Positions 47,511-56,238 of a stretch of 64,000 bases of DNA are shown here, piece by piece. The stretch is from positions 7,936,001 through 8,000,000 of the forward strand of contig OY969916.1 of the NCBI GenBank assembly GCA_963704535.1, read 5' to 3'. Source of the stretch: G963704535 sp963704535. GTDB taxonomy: Bacteria; Chloroflexota; Chloroflexia; Chloroflexales; Roseiflexaceae. Position 1 is the stretch's first letter. Every line of letters starts with the position of its first letter. A program made the translations under genes and the position numbers. The notes under the pieces were generated by a model. The model had not been told where the DNA came from and ran no database searches. It saw nothing but the letters and a program-made list of their open reading frames with translations.

Positions 47511-48684
47511 AAGAGTTATCAAAATCGACGCTCGGCGTCCTTTGCGTTAACTGCGACCAATTACCGGCCAGCAGCCCCAGCCCGCCAGCCAGTGCCAGCA
47601 CCCCGACAATACCAAATAATGTGGCGACGCCGAACTGGCGGTAGATCTGCCCGCCGATCGCGCTGGCCGCCGCCGATGCGACCCCAAACACCGCCATGCC
47701 AAGCAGGCTCTGCGCGGTCGCTTCCAGGCCGGGCGGCGCGAGCCGCTGCGCCTCGACCACGCCGGCGGTCCAGAGGGTGCCGAAGCACAGGCCGTGCAAC
47801 GCCTGCGCCGCCAGCGCCCAGCCGGTCGCCGGCGCGAAGATGTAGATCGCCATGCGCAGCGCGTAGAGCAGCCCGGCGACGATCAGCAGCGGTCGCGCGC
47901 CCCAGCGCCGCAGCACCAGCGGAGAGGCGGCCATCACCGGCAGCTCGCTCAGGCTGGCGATGGTGTAGGCCAGGCCGATCTGCTCGCCGCTCGCGCCTAG
48001 GTCCTGGAGGTACAGCGAGAGAAAGCTTGAAATCGTCGCGCCGCAGCAGCCGATCAGCAAGACGCACCCCAGGAACCCGAACCAGCGGCGGTCGCGCAAC
48101 AGCGAGTGGGCCGCCGTGCGTAGATCGGTCGACGCAAGCTGCGTCTTGGGCAGCATCAGCGCCGCCACGGCCGTGAGCAGCGCCAGGACCGCGTACCCAG
48201 CGAAGGCCGAATCGTAGCCGTAGCGCTCGGTCAGCCGGCCCATGAGCCAGGTGCTGGCCGACCACCCCACGGCACCCCACATCCGCTGCGCGCCATAGCG
48301 CTCGCGCCGGGCGCCCAGCAGCGCCATGGTGGCGCTGTCGGCCAGGGCCACCACCGGCGCGCCGAAGAACGCCTGCACCAGCGCCAGAGAGAACAGCGTG
48401 CCGAAGCCGCTGTTGCGGCTGATCAGCAGCACCGGCACGATCGTACCCGCGACCGCCAGCGGCAAAAGCGCGCGGCGCAACCGCAGCGTATCGGCAAGCA
48501 GGCTCCAGAGTGGCGCGGCGGCCAGTTCGATCAGGCCGGCAAGCGCCGCCAGCACGCCAATCTGGCCCAGGTCGAGCCCGGCGCGGCGGTAGTAGAGGCT
48601 GATAAACGGAAGCAAGGCGCCGATCGCCGCGAACCAGCAGAAGTAGAACACTTTTGGTGCGAGTAATCGGGTGTCGAGGCGCAT
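47509..48684 (-). CDS. MFS transporter (MFS_1-like, PPP/nucleoside type)
   Basis: 391 residues, 12 segments. N-terminus LLAPKVFYFCWFAAIGALLPFISLYYRRAGL is typical of the LacY-related MFS_1_like group (3-phenylpropionate or sugar permeases). Its last codons and stop (TGACAGGAC) come from the family D repeat. Possibly imports a locus-related sugar. Confidence 0.85.
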   Translation of the reverse strand: MRLDTRLLAPKVFYFCWFAAIGALLPFISLYYRRAGLDLGQIGVLAALAGLIELAAAPLWSLLADTLRLRRALLPLAVAGTIVPVLLISRNSGFGTLFSLALVQAFFGAPVVALADSATMALLGARRERYGAQRMWGAVGWSASTWLMGRLTERYGYDSAFAGYAVLALLTAVAALMLPKTQLASTDLRTAAHSLLRDRRWFGFLGCVLLIGCCGATISSFLSLYLQDLGASGEQIGLAYTIASLSELPVMAASPLVLRRWGARPLLIVAGLLYALRMAIYIFAPATGWALAAQALHGLCFGTLWTAGVVEAQRLAPPGLEATAQSLLGMAVFGVASAAASAIGGQIYRQFGVATLFGIVGVLALAGGLGLLAGNWSQLTQRTPSVDFDNS

Positions 48685-48744
48685 GGACCGCCGGCTTTCT
48701 AGTGCGCCTTCCGGCGACCTATTTCTGCTTCAGCCCCTTAGAAA

Positions 48745-48872
48745 CTTTTGAAAAGGGCTTTGGCTCGCCTATGATTTGGGGTGGGAAGAGGATTCTTGAG
48801 GGGCGGCCCCCTCAAACTCCCCCTTTTCTCCAGAGAGGGCGGCCCTCCTCAAACTCCCCCTTTTTTCCCAGA
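48745..48872 (-). repeat. Two family A half-repeats, inverted orientation
   Basis: CTCAAACTCCCCCTTTTCTC and CTCAAACTCCCCCTTTTTTC with GAGGGGCGGCCCCCTC between. The second copy encodes the end of the adjacent dehydrogenase (SGKKGGV and stop). Confidence 0.75.
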
Positions 48873-49868
48873 GCGAGCCGCCTCGTAGAAGGCTAGGCAG
48901 GCCGCCAGATTGGCGCGCCCATCCTCGACGGTCGCGATCGGCGCACTCGTCTCGTGGATGCAGGCCAGCATGTGGTCGAGGATCGCGCCCTGCGACCCGT
49001 GCTGCCGTTCGAGCGCCGTCCAGCCGTCAAAGCCAAAGTTGCCGCGTATGACGATCCGGCCGGTCGTCCGGGTCTCGTCGCCGATCGCCCCCGCGCTGCC
49101 CACGATCTCGCTGCGATTGAAGAAGAACCCCGCCTCGGCGGTCCAGGTGTCCTCGATGATGGCCACCGCGCCATTGGTCAGGGTAAAGGTCGCCAGGCCG
49201 TAGTCCTCAAGCGGCAGCGTGGGGTGGCGCTGGTTGGCGACCATGCCCCGGACCTCGCGCATCTCGCTGCCGAACAGCCAGCGCGCCTGGTCCACTGCAT
49301 AGATCGCGTGGTCGAGCCAGCCGCCGCCAGGCACCCGCGCCGGGTCGAGCCACCAGCCGCTGTCCTGGCTGCCCGGCCACGCCTGCGGCAGCGAGCAGTG
49401 CAGCGTCTGCGAGTAGCGCAGCGGTCGCCCGATCCGCCCCTCGTCGAGCCAGGTCTTGATGCGCTGATTCTCAGGTGTGAGCCGGTGGACGCATTCGTAC
49501 GGCAGGTAGGCCACCCCGGCCGCCCGCACGGCCGCCACGATCGCGTCGGCGCCGGCCAGATCCATCGCCATCGGCTTTACGCCAATGATGTGCTTGCCGG
49601 CGGCGGCGGCGTCGCGGCAGACCGCCACATTGCGCTCGGTGCTGTACTGCGCGACGACGATCGCGACATCGCTGCGGTCGAGCACCTGGCGATAGTCGGT
49701 CGTTACGACACCGGCCCCGTACTCGCGCGCGACCTGCTGCGCCCTTGCCTCGTCGTCATCGGCCACGGCCACAAGCTGGGCCTGCCCGCTGCCGGCCAGT
49801 GTCGCCGCGATATTGTATGCCACGTACCAGTGGTCCAGCCCGATCAGGGCTACGCCAAGCTTGCTCAT
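48849..49868 (-). CDS. Gfo/Idh/MocA-family oxidoreductase
   Basis: 339 residues. LGVALIGLDHWYVAYNIAATLAG nucleotide fold, KPMAMDLAGADAIVAAVRAAG with the catalytic Lys, and HRLTPENQRIKTWLDEGRIG. Only moderately similar to the protein at 46201-47292, so not a recent duplicate. The final residues are repeat-encoded. Substrate unknown. Confidence 0.88.
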   Translation of the reverse strand: MSKLGVALIGLDHWYVAYNIAATLAGSGQAQLVAVADDDEARAQQVAREYGAGVVTTDYRQVLDRSDVAIVVAQYSTERNVAVCRDAAAAGKHIIGVKPMAMDLAGADAIVAAVRAAGVAYLPYECVHRLTPENQRIKTWLDEGRIGRPLRYSQTLHCSLPQAWPGSQDSGWWLDPARVPGGGWLDHAIYAVDQARWLFGSEMREVRGMVANQRHPTLPLEDYGLATFTLTNGAVAIIEDTWTAEAGFFFNRSEIVGSAGAIGDETRTTGRIVIRGNFGFDGWTALERQHGSQGAILDHMLACIHETSAPIATVEDGRANLAACLAFYEAARSGKKGGV

Positions 49869-49875
49869 GCCGCGC

Positions 49876-49985
49876 TCCTAAAAAGGGAGTGTGACCAAAC
49901 TCTGTGGTGGGGAGAGGTTTTGGGCAGGGCCGCCCTCCCCAAGCCCCACCCGTTCCCACAAATTTTGATCGCACTCCTGACAAGT
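49876..49985 (-). repeat. Diverged family A element
   Basis: AAAAAGGGAGTGTG at one end and its inverse CACTCC near the other, with GGGCAGGGCCGCCCTCCCC in the middle. Between the oxidoreductase and tpiA. Confidence 0.5.
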
Positions 49986-49991
49986 TCCAGT

Positions 49992-50744
49992 TCAGCGGAA
50001 CTGCACAATCCGCAGGAAACTCTCGGCCTTGAGTGAGGCGCCGCCCACCAGCGCGCCGTCGATGTCGGGCTGGGCCATAAGCTCGTCGACATTGTCGGGC
50101 TTGACGCTGCCGCCGTACTGGATGCGGATCTGGTCGGCCGCAGCTGGCGTGTACAGCTCGGCCAGCGTACGCCGGATGGTCGCGTGCATCGCCTGGGCGT
50201 CGGCGGGGGTGGCGGTGTCGCCGGTGCCGATCGCCCAGACCGGCTCGTAGGCAATCACCAGGTCGGTCAGCGACGCGGCCTCGACGCCGGCCAGGCCGGC
50301 GCGCACCTGGGCGACCACGACCGACTCGGCCTGGCCGGCGTCGCGCTGGGGCTTGATCTCGCCGACGCACAGGATCGGGCGCAGGCCATGGGCCAGCGCG
50401 GCGCGTAGCTTGCGATTGACCAGCGCGTCGTCCTCGCCGAAGATCTGGCGGCGCTCGCTGTGGCCGACGATTGCATAAGCACACCCTAGCTCGCGCAGCA
50501 TCGGTGGCGAGATCTCGCCGGTGTAGGCGCCCTGGGCCTCGTAGAAGACATTCTGCGCGCCAAGCCCGATCGGCGTCTCTTGGAGCAGCGGGCTGAGCGC
50601 GTGCAGCGCGGTGAAGGGCGGGCACACCAGCACCTCGCGGTCGCTAGTGTCACCCAGGTCGCGCAGCAGCGCCTCGACCAGCTCGACCCCCTCGGCGATC
50701 GTCTTGTACATCTTCCAGTTCCCGGCGATCAGAGGAATACGCAT
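49992..50744 (-). CDS. tpiA: Triosephosphate isomerase
   Basis: 250 residues from ATG 50744 (GGAGTC upstream). Phosphate and substrate Lys in AGNWKMYK, catalytic His in YAIVGHSERR, catalytic Glu in VIAYEPVWAIGTG, phosphate loop IQYGGSVKPDN and LVGGASL. Intact, single gene. Confidence 0.97.
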   Translation of the reverse strand: MRIPLIAGNWKMYKTIAEGVELVEALLRDLGDTSDREVLVCPPFTALHALSPLLQETPIGLGAQNVFYEAQGAYTGEISPPMLRELGCAYAIVGHSERRQIFGEDDALVNRKLRAALAHGLRPILCVGEIKPQRDAGQAESVVVAQVRAGLAGVEAASLTDLVIAYEPVWAIGTGDTATPADAQAMHATIRRTLAELYTPAAADQIRIQYGGSVKPDNVDELMAQPDIDGALVGGASLKAESFLRIVQFR

Positions 50745-50823
50745 ACATGACTCCTTCGCGTTACAAACAGAGTCTGTCAAGTTTCCGTAAAGTTAGGACT
50801 TAAACATAGAAAGCCTCCCAGCT

Positions 50824-50881
50824 CCGTGAAACGTGAAACGTGATCGGGGGCGATGTTCACGTTTCACGCTTCACGTTTCGG
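50824..50881 (+). repeat. GTGAAAC heptamer hairpin array
   Basis: CGTGAAACGTGAAACGTG and the inverse TTCACGTTTCACGCTTCACG around GGGGGCGATG. Sits between tpiA and the M50 gene. Confidence 0.75.
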
Positions 50882-50900
50882 GTCGGGAGTGGCATGCTTG

Positions 50901-51536
50901 TTAGCGAAGGACAAACGTCAGCACCAGGCCGATCACGACGGTGACGCCAAAGATCAGTGGGCTCCAGTCCAGCACCTTGGCGCCGTCAAATGGGCCGGCG
51001 GGGATCATATTGAACAGGCCCAGGAAGGCATTAAAGCTGAACCCCAGGCTACAGATCGTATAGAGGAGCGGCGCCGAGTCGGGGATGAAGAAGCGGGCCG
51101 CGAAAAAGATCACCGCCAGCACGAGGTTGGTGGCCGGCCCGGCCAGCGCGATCAGCCCGCCCTGACGCTTGGTCAGGTAGCCGCGGTGCCAGACCGCGCC
51201 GGGGGCAGCGATGAAGAACCCCACGAAGGCCAGCACGATCGAGATCAGCAGCATGCCGTTGTTGGCGACGAAGTGGGCCTCGGCGCCGTAGTTACGGGCC
51301 ACGACGCGGTGCGCCAGCTCGTGGAGCACAAACGCCAGCCCGCAGACAACCGCAGCGATCAACAAACTCAACAGGAGGCTCTGCAAAAAGCGTGGGCTGG
51401 ACAGGCTCCCGCGAGACACATAGACCGCGAACGCCAGCGTCGACCCGGCCCACGCCTTGAGTAGCTCGAAATTATCATTGCTCCGCCCCTGAAATACGCC
51501 CTCGTCCGGCACGCTGAAGATATTTTTCACGTCCAT
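50901..51536 (-). CDS. M50 site-2-protease-like membrane metalloprotease
   Basis: 211 residues. Zn motif HELAH at about 71-75 (LAFVLHELAHRVVARNYG) and the second ligand region NMIPAGPFDGAKVL (NPxPxxDG-like), within five or six membrane segments. No PDZ domain. Probable intramembrane protease; no obvious anti-sigma substrate adjacent, although a sigma factor gene lies 1.1 kb away. Confidence 0.85.
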   Translation of the reverse strand: MDVKNIFSVPDEGVFQGRSNDNFELLKAWAGSTLAFAVYVSRGSLSSPRFLQSLLLSLLIAAVVCGLAFVLHELAHRVVARNYGAEAHFVANNGMLLISIVLAFVGFFIAAPGAVWHRGYLTKRQGGLIALAGPATNLVLAVIFFAARFFIPDSAPLLYTICSLGFSFNAFLGLFNMIPAGPFDGAKVLDWSPLIFGVTVVIGLVLTFVLR

Positions 51537-51554
51537 TTCTCACTTTCCAGCTTA

Positions 51555-51612
51555 GATAATGTGGGTGGGGGAGACTGAGGGGGCAGCCCCTCAAACCCTC
51601 TTTTTTCCAGAA
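51555..51612 (-). repeat. Family A/B hybrid repeat
   Basis: GGGGGAGACTGAGGGGGCAG followed by CCCCTCAAACCCTCTTTTTT, upstream of the M50 gene. Confidence 0.6.
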
Positions 51613-51700
51613 TATAGACTTGACGCTCGCCAGGCGCCGTGGTGTTGCACCGCCTCCTCGTAAACCGAAAATTCGTTGTTCTCATCCAAGCGCTGGCTGG

Positions 51701-52375
51701 TCACCTGCCAAGCTGCTGCTGGCCCGAGTTGCCCGGCTGCTCCCAGGCATGCGCGCCGACCAGCGGAACAAAGCGCACCCCACTGAGGCGCTCGGTGCGG
51801 ATGACGTGGCCGGTGCGGGTCAGCAGCAGCAGCAACTGCTCGTCGCGACCGCCGACCGGGATCACCAGCCGGCCGCCCTCGCCCAGTTGGTCGCGCAGCG
51901 GCTTGGGCACCCAGGGCGCCGCTGCGGCCACGGCGATGCCGTCGAAGGGCGCATACTCGGGCAGGCCAGTGGTGCCGTCACCGACCGAGACATGGACATT
52001 GGTGTAGCCGAGATCGCGCAGGCGCTGCTCGGCGGCGGCGGCTAGCGGGGGCGAGCGCTCGATCGTATACACCTCGGTCGCAAGCCGGCTCAGCACTGCC
52101 GCCGCGTAGCCGGAGCCGGTGCCGATCTCCAGCACCCGCTCGCTGCCGTTCAGGTGCAGCACCTGGGCCATAAGCGCGACGATAAACGGCTGCGAGATCG
52201 TCTGCCCCTCGCTGATCGGCAGCGCACAGTCGTGGTAAGCCTCGGCGCGGATCTCCGGGGGCACGAACAGGTGGCGCGGCACATTGGCCATCGCGTCGAG
52301 CACACGGCGATCGTTGATGCCACGGTGCTCAAGCTGGGAGCGCACCATCGCGCGCCGCTCATCGCTTGACTCCAT
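51701..52375 (-). CDS. pcm: Protein-L-isoaspartate O-methyltransferase
   Basis: 224 residues. Repairs isoaspartyl damage using AdoMet. PRHLFVPPEIRAEAYHD near the N-terminus, the family-specific SEGQTISQPFIVALMAQ, AdoMet motif VLEIGTGSGYAAAVLS, and GGRLVIPVGG. Good ribosome site (AGGAGA). Normal length. Confidence 0.93.
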   Translation of the reverse strand: MESSDERRAMVRSQLEHRGINDRRVLDAMANVPRHLFVPPEIRAEAYHDCALPISEGQTISQPFIVALMAQVLHLNGSERVLEIGTGSGYAAAVLSRLATEVYTIERSPPLAAAAEQRLRDLGYTNVHVSVGDGTTGLPEYAPFDGIAVAAAAPWVPKPLRDQLGEGGRLVIPVGGRDEQLLLLLTRTGHVIRTERLSGVRFVPLVGAHAWEQPGNSGQQQLGR

Positions 52376-52438
52376 AAGCTATCTCCTGCGATTGACCCCT
52401 ATTATACCTGTTCCACGCGCGTTGCGTTACAGCAGGGC

Positions 52439-52531
52439 TGTCTGAAAAGGTCCTTGTCTCCCGCGTGCCCTGTGGTGGAGAGGAGGTCTTGAGGGAGCAG
52501 GCGTCCTCAAACTCCCCCTTTTCAGACGGCA
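52439..52531 (-). repeat. Family A repeat (full-length, inverted)
   Basis: GGCTGTCTGAAAAGGTCC on the left and CCCCCTTTTCAGACGGC on the right are inverted ends. It lies between pcm and the sigma factor gene, whose probable -10 (TTGGTATACT) follows. Confidence 0.7.
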
Positions 52532-52657
52532 TTTCATATTGGTAATGAAATGGTAAATGCGGGTTGGTATACTCGGCCTAGTTGATCAACTGCCGACCGT
52601 TCGAACGTCCAACCACTACGTTGCCGCCACGTCGCGGCCAGAGCAGGAAGCAAACCA

Positions 52658-53209
52658 ATGTCGTCAAACATTAGTGACTCTGACCTTGTTGTCCGGGCCA
52701 AAGCGGGCGACCATGGTGCGTTCACCCAGATCTACGAACGCTATGCCGCCGCAATCTACCGCTACATCTATTTTCGAGTCGGTGAGGCCGAACTGGCAGA
52801 GGACCTCCAAGCCGAGGTGTTCCTGCGAATGCTGGAAGGAATCCATCGTTATGAGGACCGTGGCTGGCCGATCTCGGCCTGGCTCTACCGCATCGCCCAC
52901 GACCGGACGGTCGACACGATGCGCCGGCGGCGGAAACGCCAACACGTCCCGCTCGAGACCTGGGGCGGCAGTTGCGAGGGCCCCGAGAGCACCGTCGGCG
53001 TGCTGCTCGACTACGAGGAGCTGAACCGCACGCTGGAAGATCTGACCGAGGACCAGCGCCAAGTGATCATACTACGCTTTATGTCCGATATGTCGATCCA
53101 GGAAGTCGCCACCACGCTGGGCCGCACCGAGGGCTCGGTCAAGGCGCTCCAGCACCGTGGCCTCCAGTCGCTCGCGCGTCGCCTACAACCCACGATGGCT
53201 ACGACCTGA
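52658..53209 (+). CDS. RNA polymerase sigma factor (ECF, sigma-70 family)
   Basis: 183 residues. Region 2: ARAGDHGAF-like AKAGDHGAFTQIYERYAAAIYRYIYFRVG...LAEDLQAEVFLRMLEGIHRYEDRGWPISAWLYRIAHDRTVD. Region 4: LEDLTEDQRQVIILRFMSDMSIQEVATTLGRTEGSVKALQHRGLQSL. No anti-sigma gene is adjacent. Followed by a clear terminator, so monocistronic. Confidence 0.92.
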   Translation: MSSNISDSDLVVRAKAGDHGAFTQIYERYAAAIYRYIYFRVGEAELAEDLQAEVFLRMLEGIHRYEDRGWPISAWLYRIAHDRTVDTMRRRRKRQHVPLETWGGSCEGPESTVGVLLDYEELNRTLEDLTEDQRQVIILRFMSDMSIQEVATTLGRTEGSVKALQHRGLQSLARRLQPTMATT

Positions 53210-53240
53210 GTTGTTCTACCGCAATCTTTCCCCCCTCCTG

Positions 53241-53275
53241 CCCAATAGCCGCCGTATGGCGGCTATTGGGTTTTC
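53241..53275 (+). terminator. Rho-independent terminator of the sigma factor gene
   Basis: CCCAATAGCCGCC and GGCGGCTATTGGG pair perfectly around GTAT, followed by TTTTCC. Confidence 0.9.
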
Positions 53276-53384
53276 CTTTACAATGTCAGTTCTGGGAAAA
53301 GTGGACCGTCGTCAATATCGCCATGACCCTGGTCCAGCGCTCGGCGGGTGGTCAATTGATCGATCGCGAAGGAATGTAGCTCGG

Positions 53385-54365
53385 ATGATGCCGCGCCACT
53401 CAGTGCTGATCGACACCGACATCGGGGACGACGTGGACGACGCGTTCGGCCTGGCGCTGGCTGCGTCGCTGCCGTCGCTGGATCTCTGCGCCGTCACCAC
53501 GGTCTGCGGCCCGGTCGCGGCGCGGGCGCGGCTGGCCCAGGTCATCCTGGCCGCAGCCGGGCGCACCGATGTGCCGGTGGCGCCCGGCCACAGCGCCATG
53601 AGCGACGAGCGGGCGGGATCGGCGCGGTTCTCCCACCAGCCCTTGCTGGGAATTGAAAATGAAGAATTGAAAATTGAGAATGGATCGGCAGCCAATTCTC
53701 AATTCTCAATTCTCAATTCTCAATTTGCTACCGACCTCATTCTTGATCGCTCCTGGCGCGCCGCCCCGCTCACGCTGATTGCGATCGGCCCGCTCACCAA
53801 CGTCTCGGCGGCGCTGGAGCGCGACCCGTCGCTGGCGCGGCGGGCGCGCCTGGTGGCGATGGGTGGCAAACTGGGTCTGCCCTACCCGGACTGGAACCTG
53901 CGTTGCGACCCGGTGGCCGCGCGGCGGGTGCTGGCATCGGGGCTGCCGACGACGCTGGTGGGGATGCATGTGACGCTGCGCGCCAAGCTGCGCCCGGCGC
54001 AGTTGCGGCGCCTGTTCGCCGACCGGCGCCCGCTAGCCGTGGCACTGGCCCGCTGCGTCCTGGCCTGGCGCACGGGGCGGCGGCGTATGCCGATCCTGCA
54101 CGACGCGCTGACGGTCGCGGTCGCCGCTGACCCGTCGCTGGCTCGTATGGAACCGCGCCAAGTGCGGATCGGCTGGGCCGGTTTCTCGGTCGCGGTACGG
54201 AGGGGGGCGCCGAACGCACTGGTGTGTACCGCCGTCGATATGGAGCGCTTTCACGCCCTGCTTAACCGGCATCTCCTCGATGCCGAACTCCAAGGAGCTT
54301 CGGCGGCACGGCCTGCTGGAGCGAATAACCCGGCGAATCGCCTAGCCTCCGTGTTCGGCCCGTAG
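53385..54365 (+). CDS. Inosine/uridine-preferring nucleoside hydrolase
   Basis: 326 residues. Cleaves N-glycosidic bonds of nucleosides. Ca-binding motif LIDTDIGDDVDDAFGLALA at the N-terminus; TLIAIGPLTNVSAAL and ILHDALTVAVA (the HD of the active site) follow. Residues of about 89-115 (IENEELKIENGSAANSQF...) come from an in-frame TTCTCAA heptamer array and have no family counterpart. The 3' end overlaps the converging Uma2 gene by 24 bases. Start ATG 53385 or 53388. Confidence 0.88.
   Translation: MMPRHSVLIDTDIGDDVDDAFGLALAASLPSLDLCAVTTVCGPVAARARLAQVILAAAGRTDVPVAPGHSAMSDERAGSARFSHQPLLGIENEELKIENGSAANSQFSILNSQFATDLILDRSWRAAPLTLIAIGPLTNVSAALERDPSLARRARLVAMGGKLGLPYPDWNLRCDPVAARRVLASGLPTTLVGMHVTLRAKLRPAQLRRLFADRRPLAVALARCVLAWRTGRRRMPILHDALTVAVAADPSLARMEPRQVRIGWAGFSVAVRRGAPNALVCTAVDMERFHALLNRHLLDAELQGASAARPAGANNPANRLASVFGP
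53648..53723 (+). repeat. TTCTCAA heptamer hairpin array inside the hydrolase gene
   Basis: AATTGAAAATGAAGAATTGA, then TTCTCAATTCTCAATTCTCA in the complementary direction. In frame; AT-rich against a high-GC gene. Confidence 0.8.
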
Positions 54366-55169
54366 GCGGGCCAGCTCGGCCTCGGCGGCGGCGGCGCGCG
54401 CTTCGGCGGCTCGGCGGGCCTCGGCCTCGGCGGTCAGGCGCAGCTCGGTTTCGTTGCGCGCGGCCTCGACAATGCGGCGAGCCTCGGCCTCGGCGGCGGC
54501 GCGCGTCTCGGCGGTGCGGCGGGCACCAGCCTCGGCGGTTAGGCGCAGCTCGGCCTCGTTGCGCGCAGCCTCGGCGGCGCGGCGGGCCAGCACCTCCTCG
54601 TCCGATGTTGGCAGCCGCAGGCCGGTCAGGGGATTATAGAATCGCAGCGTGTTGTCCTCCTCACGCAGCTCCAACCCCAGGACCGCGCTTCGCATAGGGT
54701 ACTCCCGTATCGGTTCATAGACGCCGTTCACCAGGCGGTAGCCCTGAAGCTGTTGGTGAAGGTAATCGCCGAAGGGATCGAACAAAAAATATTCGCTTAT
54801 GCCGAGCCGCGCGTAGAGCGCCGGTTTCGTGGTCTGGTCGGCCTGGCGGGTTTTCTTCGAGGTCAACTCGATCACCACATCCGGTAGGCGGTCGGCCTCC
54901 CTCCATGAGCAATAGATCCGGCGCCGGCGCTGCTGCACGCCCATCACGACAAACACATCCGGGGCGACAACCGCTTTGGGATTGCCCTCCTCGAAGTAGA
55001 TGAACAGGTTGCCGGCGACATACGCCCGCATATTGCCCAGGAACCATTTCAGCGCGAAGATCAGGTCGGTCATCAGATCGCGGTGGAGATCGGTTTCCCC
55101 CATTGGCTTGCCATCGCTTTCTGGATATGACACGCGTCGTGTACGGGCCTCAGATGGTACGCTGGCCAT
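54342..55169 (-). CDS. Uma2-family putative nuclease with coiled C-terminal tail
   Basis: 275 residues. Uma2/DUF820 PD-(D/E)XK fold: FEEGNPKAVVAPDVFVVMG (PDV), the acidic-Lys part LPDVVIELTSKKTRQ, and YARLGISEYFLFDPFGDYL. Residues of about 185-270 are an Ala/Glu/Arg-rich helix with repeats of AEARRxAEARAAAEAE, strongly predicted coiled coil. These proteins are abundant in cyanobacteria and Chloroflexi; their role is unresolved. Confidence 0.87.
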   Translation of the reverse strand: MASVPSEARTRRVSYPESDGKPMGETDLHRDLMTDLIFALKWFLGNMRAYVAGNLFIYFEEGNPKAVVAPDVFVVMGVQQRRRRIYCSWREADRLPDVVIELTSKKTRQADQTTKPALYARLGISEYFLFDPFGDYLHQQLQGYRLVNGVYEPIREYPMRSAVLGLELREEDNTLRFYNPLTGLRLPTSDEEVLARRAAEAARNEAELRLTAEAGARRTAETRAAAEAEARRIVEAARNETELRLTAEAEARRAAEARAAAAEAELARLRAEHGG

Positions 55170-55191
55170 GACTCACCTACCATGTCTTAGA

Positions 55192-55290
55192 AGCTGTCTG
55201 AAAAGGGGGAGTTTGAGGGGGCAGCCCCTCAAGAACCCTTTCCACCACAGACTACGAGCGGCAAATCAACCTTTTCAAACAGTCTCTGAG
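55192..55290 (+). repeat. Family A repeat (full-length copy)
   Basis: AGAAGCTGTCTGAAAAGGGG at the left; CTTTTCAAACAGTCTCTGAG at the right. The clearest full-length example, with the GGCAGCCCCTCAAG core and CACCACAGACTACGAG between. Confidence 0.85.
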
Positions 55291-55293
55291 ATA

Positions 55294-55390
55294 CTATATG
55301 GCAAACCTATTTGAGTTGTAAAAGTGGGTGGGCTTTTCTATGGGGGCTTCCCCCACACCCCCTTTTACAACTTATTTAGGAATGCTATAG
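55294..55390 (-). repeat. Family C inverted-repeat element, copy 2
   Basis: Reverse complement of the element at 5730-5823 with about 90% identity. It directly abuts the family A copy, so the two form a compound repeat. Confidence 0.82.
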
Positions 55391-55438
55391 CTAGCTCATT
55401 ATACAGTACTGCGCGCCGAATCGTGCTATGATCCGGCC

Positions 55439-56119
55439 ATGCTGAGCATCATCATACCCACGCTCGATGAGGCCGCCCAGATCGTCGCGGCGCTGGCGGC
55501 GGCGCGGGTGGCCGCCCCCGGCGCCGAGCTGATCGTCGCTGACGGCGGCAGTGCCGACGGCACGCCGGAGCTGGCGGCGCCCCTGGCGCGCGTGGTCGGC
55601 GCGCGGCGCGGGCGCGCCCGCCAGATGAACGCCGGTGCGGTCCAGGCTCGCGGCGACGTGCTGCTGTTCCTGCACGCCGACACGCGCCTGCCCCCCGGCG
55701 CCGGCGCCGCGATCGAGGCCGCGTTGCGCGACCGGCGCGTGATCGGCGGCGGGTTCGCGCTGCGGTTCGATGAGCCGGGGCCGCTCTACCGCGCGATCGG
55801 CTGGAGTACCACGCTGCGCTCGCGCTGGCGCCGCAGCTTCACCGGCGACCAGGCGCTCTTCACGCGGGCGGCGGTGTTCCGCGCGCTCGGCGGCTACGCC
55901 GACGTCGCGCTGATGGAGGACCTGGAGCTGTGCCGGCGGCTGCGCGGCGTGGGCGTGCTGCGAACCCTGACGCCGCCGGTGTTGGTCTCGGCCCGGCGCC
56001 ACCGTCGCTACGGGCCGCTGCGGGTGCTAGTCACCGGGTGGGCCTACCAACTCCTCTACGGGCTGGGGATGCCGGAGTTCGCGCTGCACCGGCTATACTA
56101 TGGGCGGATGCCGGAGTAG
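55439..56119 (+). CDS. GT2-family glycosyltransferase (TIGR04283 type)
   Basis: 226 residues. GT-A fold: LSIIIPTLDEAAQIVAAL, ELIVADGGSADGT, GRARQMNAGAVQARGDVLLFLHADTRLPPG (DxD-like HAD), and FTGDQALFTRAAVF...LMEDLELCRRL with the general-base Asp. The family is linked with glycolipid or carotenoid glycosylation. A TGCTATGAT -10 lies 8 bases before the ATG, implying a leaderless transcript. Confidence 0.9.
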   Translation: MLSIIIPTLDEAAQIVAALAAARVAAPGAELIVADGGSADGTPELAAPLARVVGARRGRARQMNAGAVQARGDVLLFLHADTRLPPGAGAAIEAALRDRRVIGGGFALRFDEPGPLYRAIGWSTTLRSRWRRSFTGDQALFTRAAVFRALGGYADVALMEDLELCRRLRGVGVLRTLTPPVLVSARRHRRYGPLRVLVTGWAYQLLYGLGMPEFALHRLYYGRMPE

Positions 56120-56157
56120 AGCCACCACTTTGATTATTTGCGCGCGGCCGTACCACG

Positions 56158-56166
56158 TGCTATAAT
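56158..56166 (+). promoter_or_regulatory. Promoter candidate of the surface-glycan operon
   Basis: TGCTATAAT (extended -10), followed at 56178-56192 by the small palindrome CACAT-caatt-ATGTG that could be an operator. About 245 bases of leader precede the ABC ATPase. Confidence 0.45.
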
Positions 56167-56238
56167 CGCGCGCCGGTCACATCAATTATGTGATAGTCAT
56201 AACGCCTCTGTATAGGCCAGCGATCGTAGCTCACGCCT

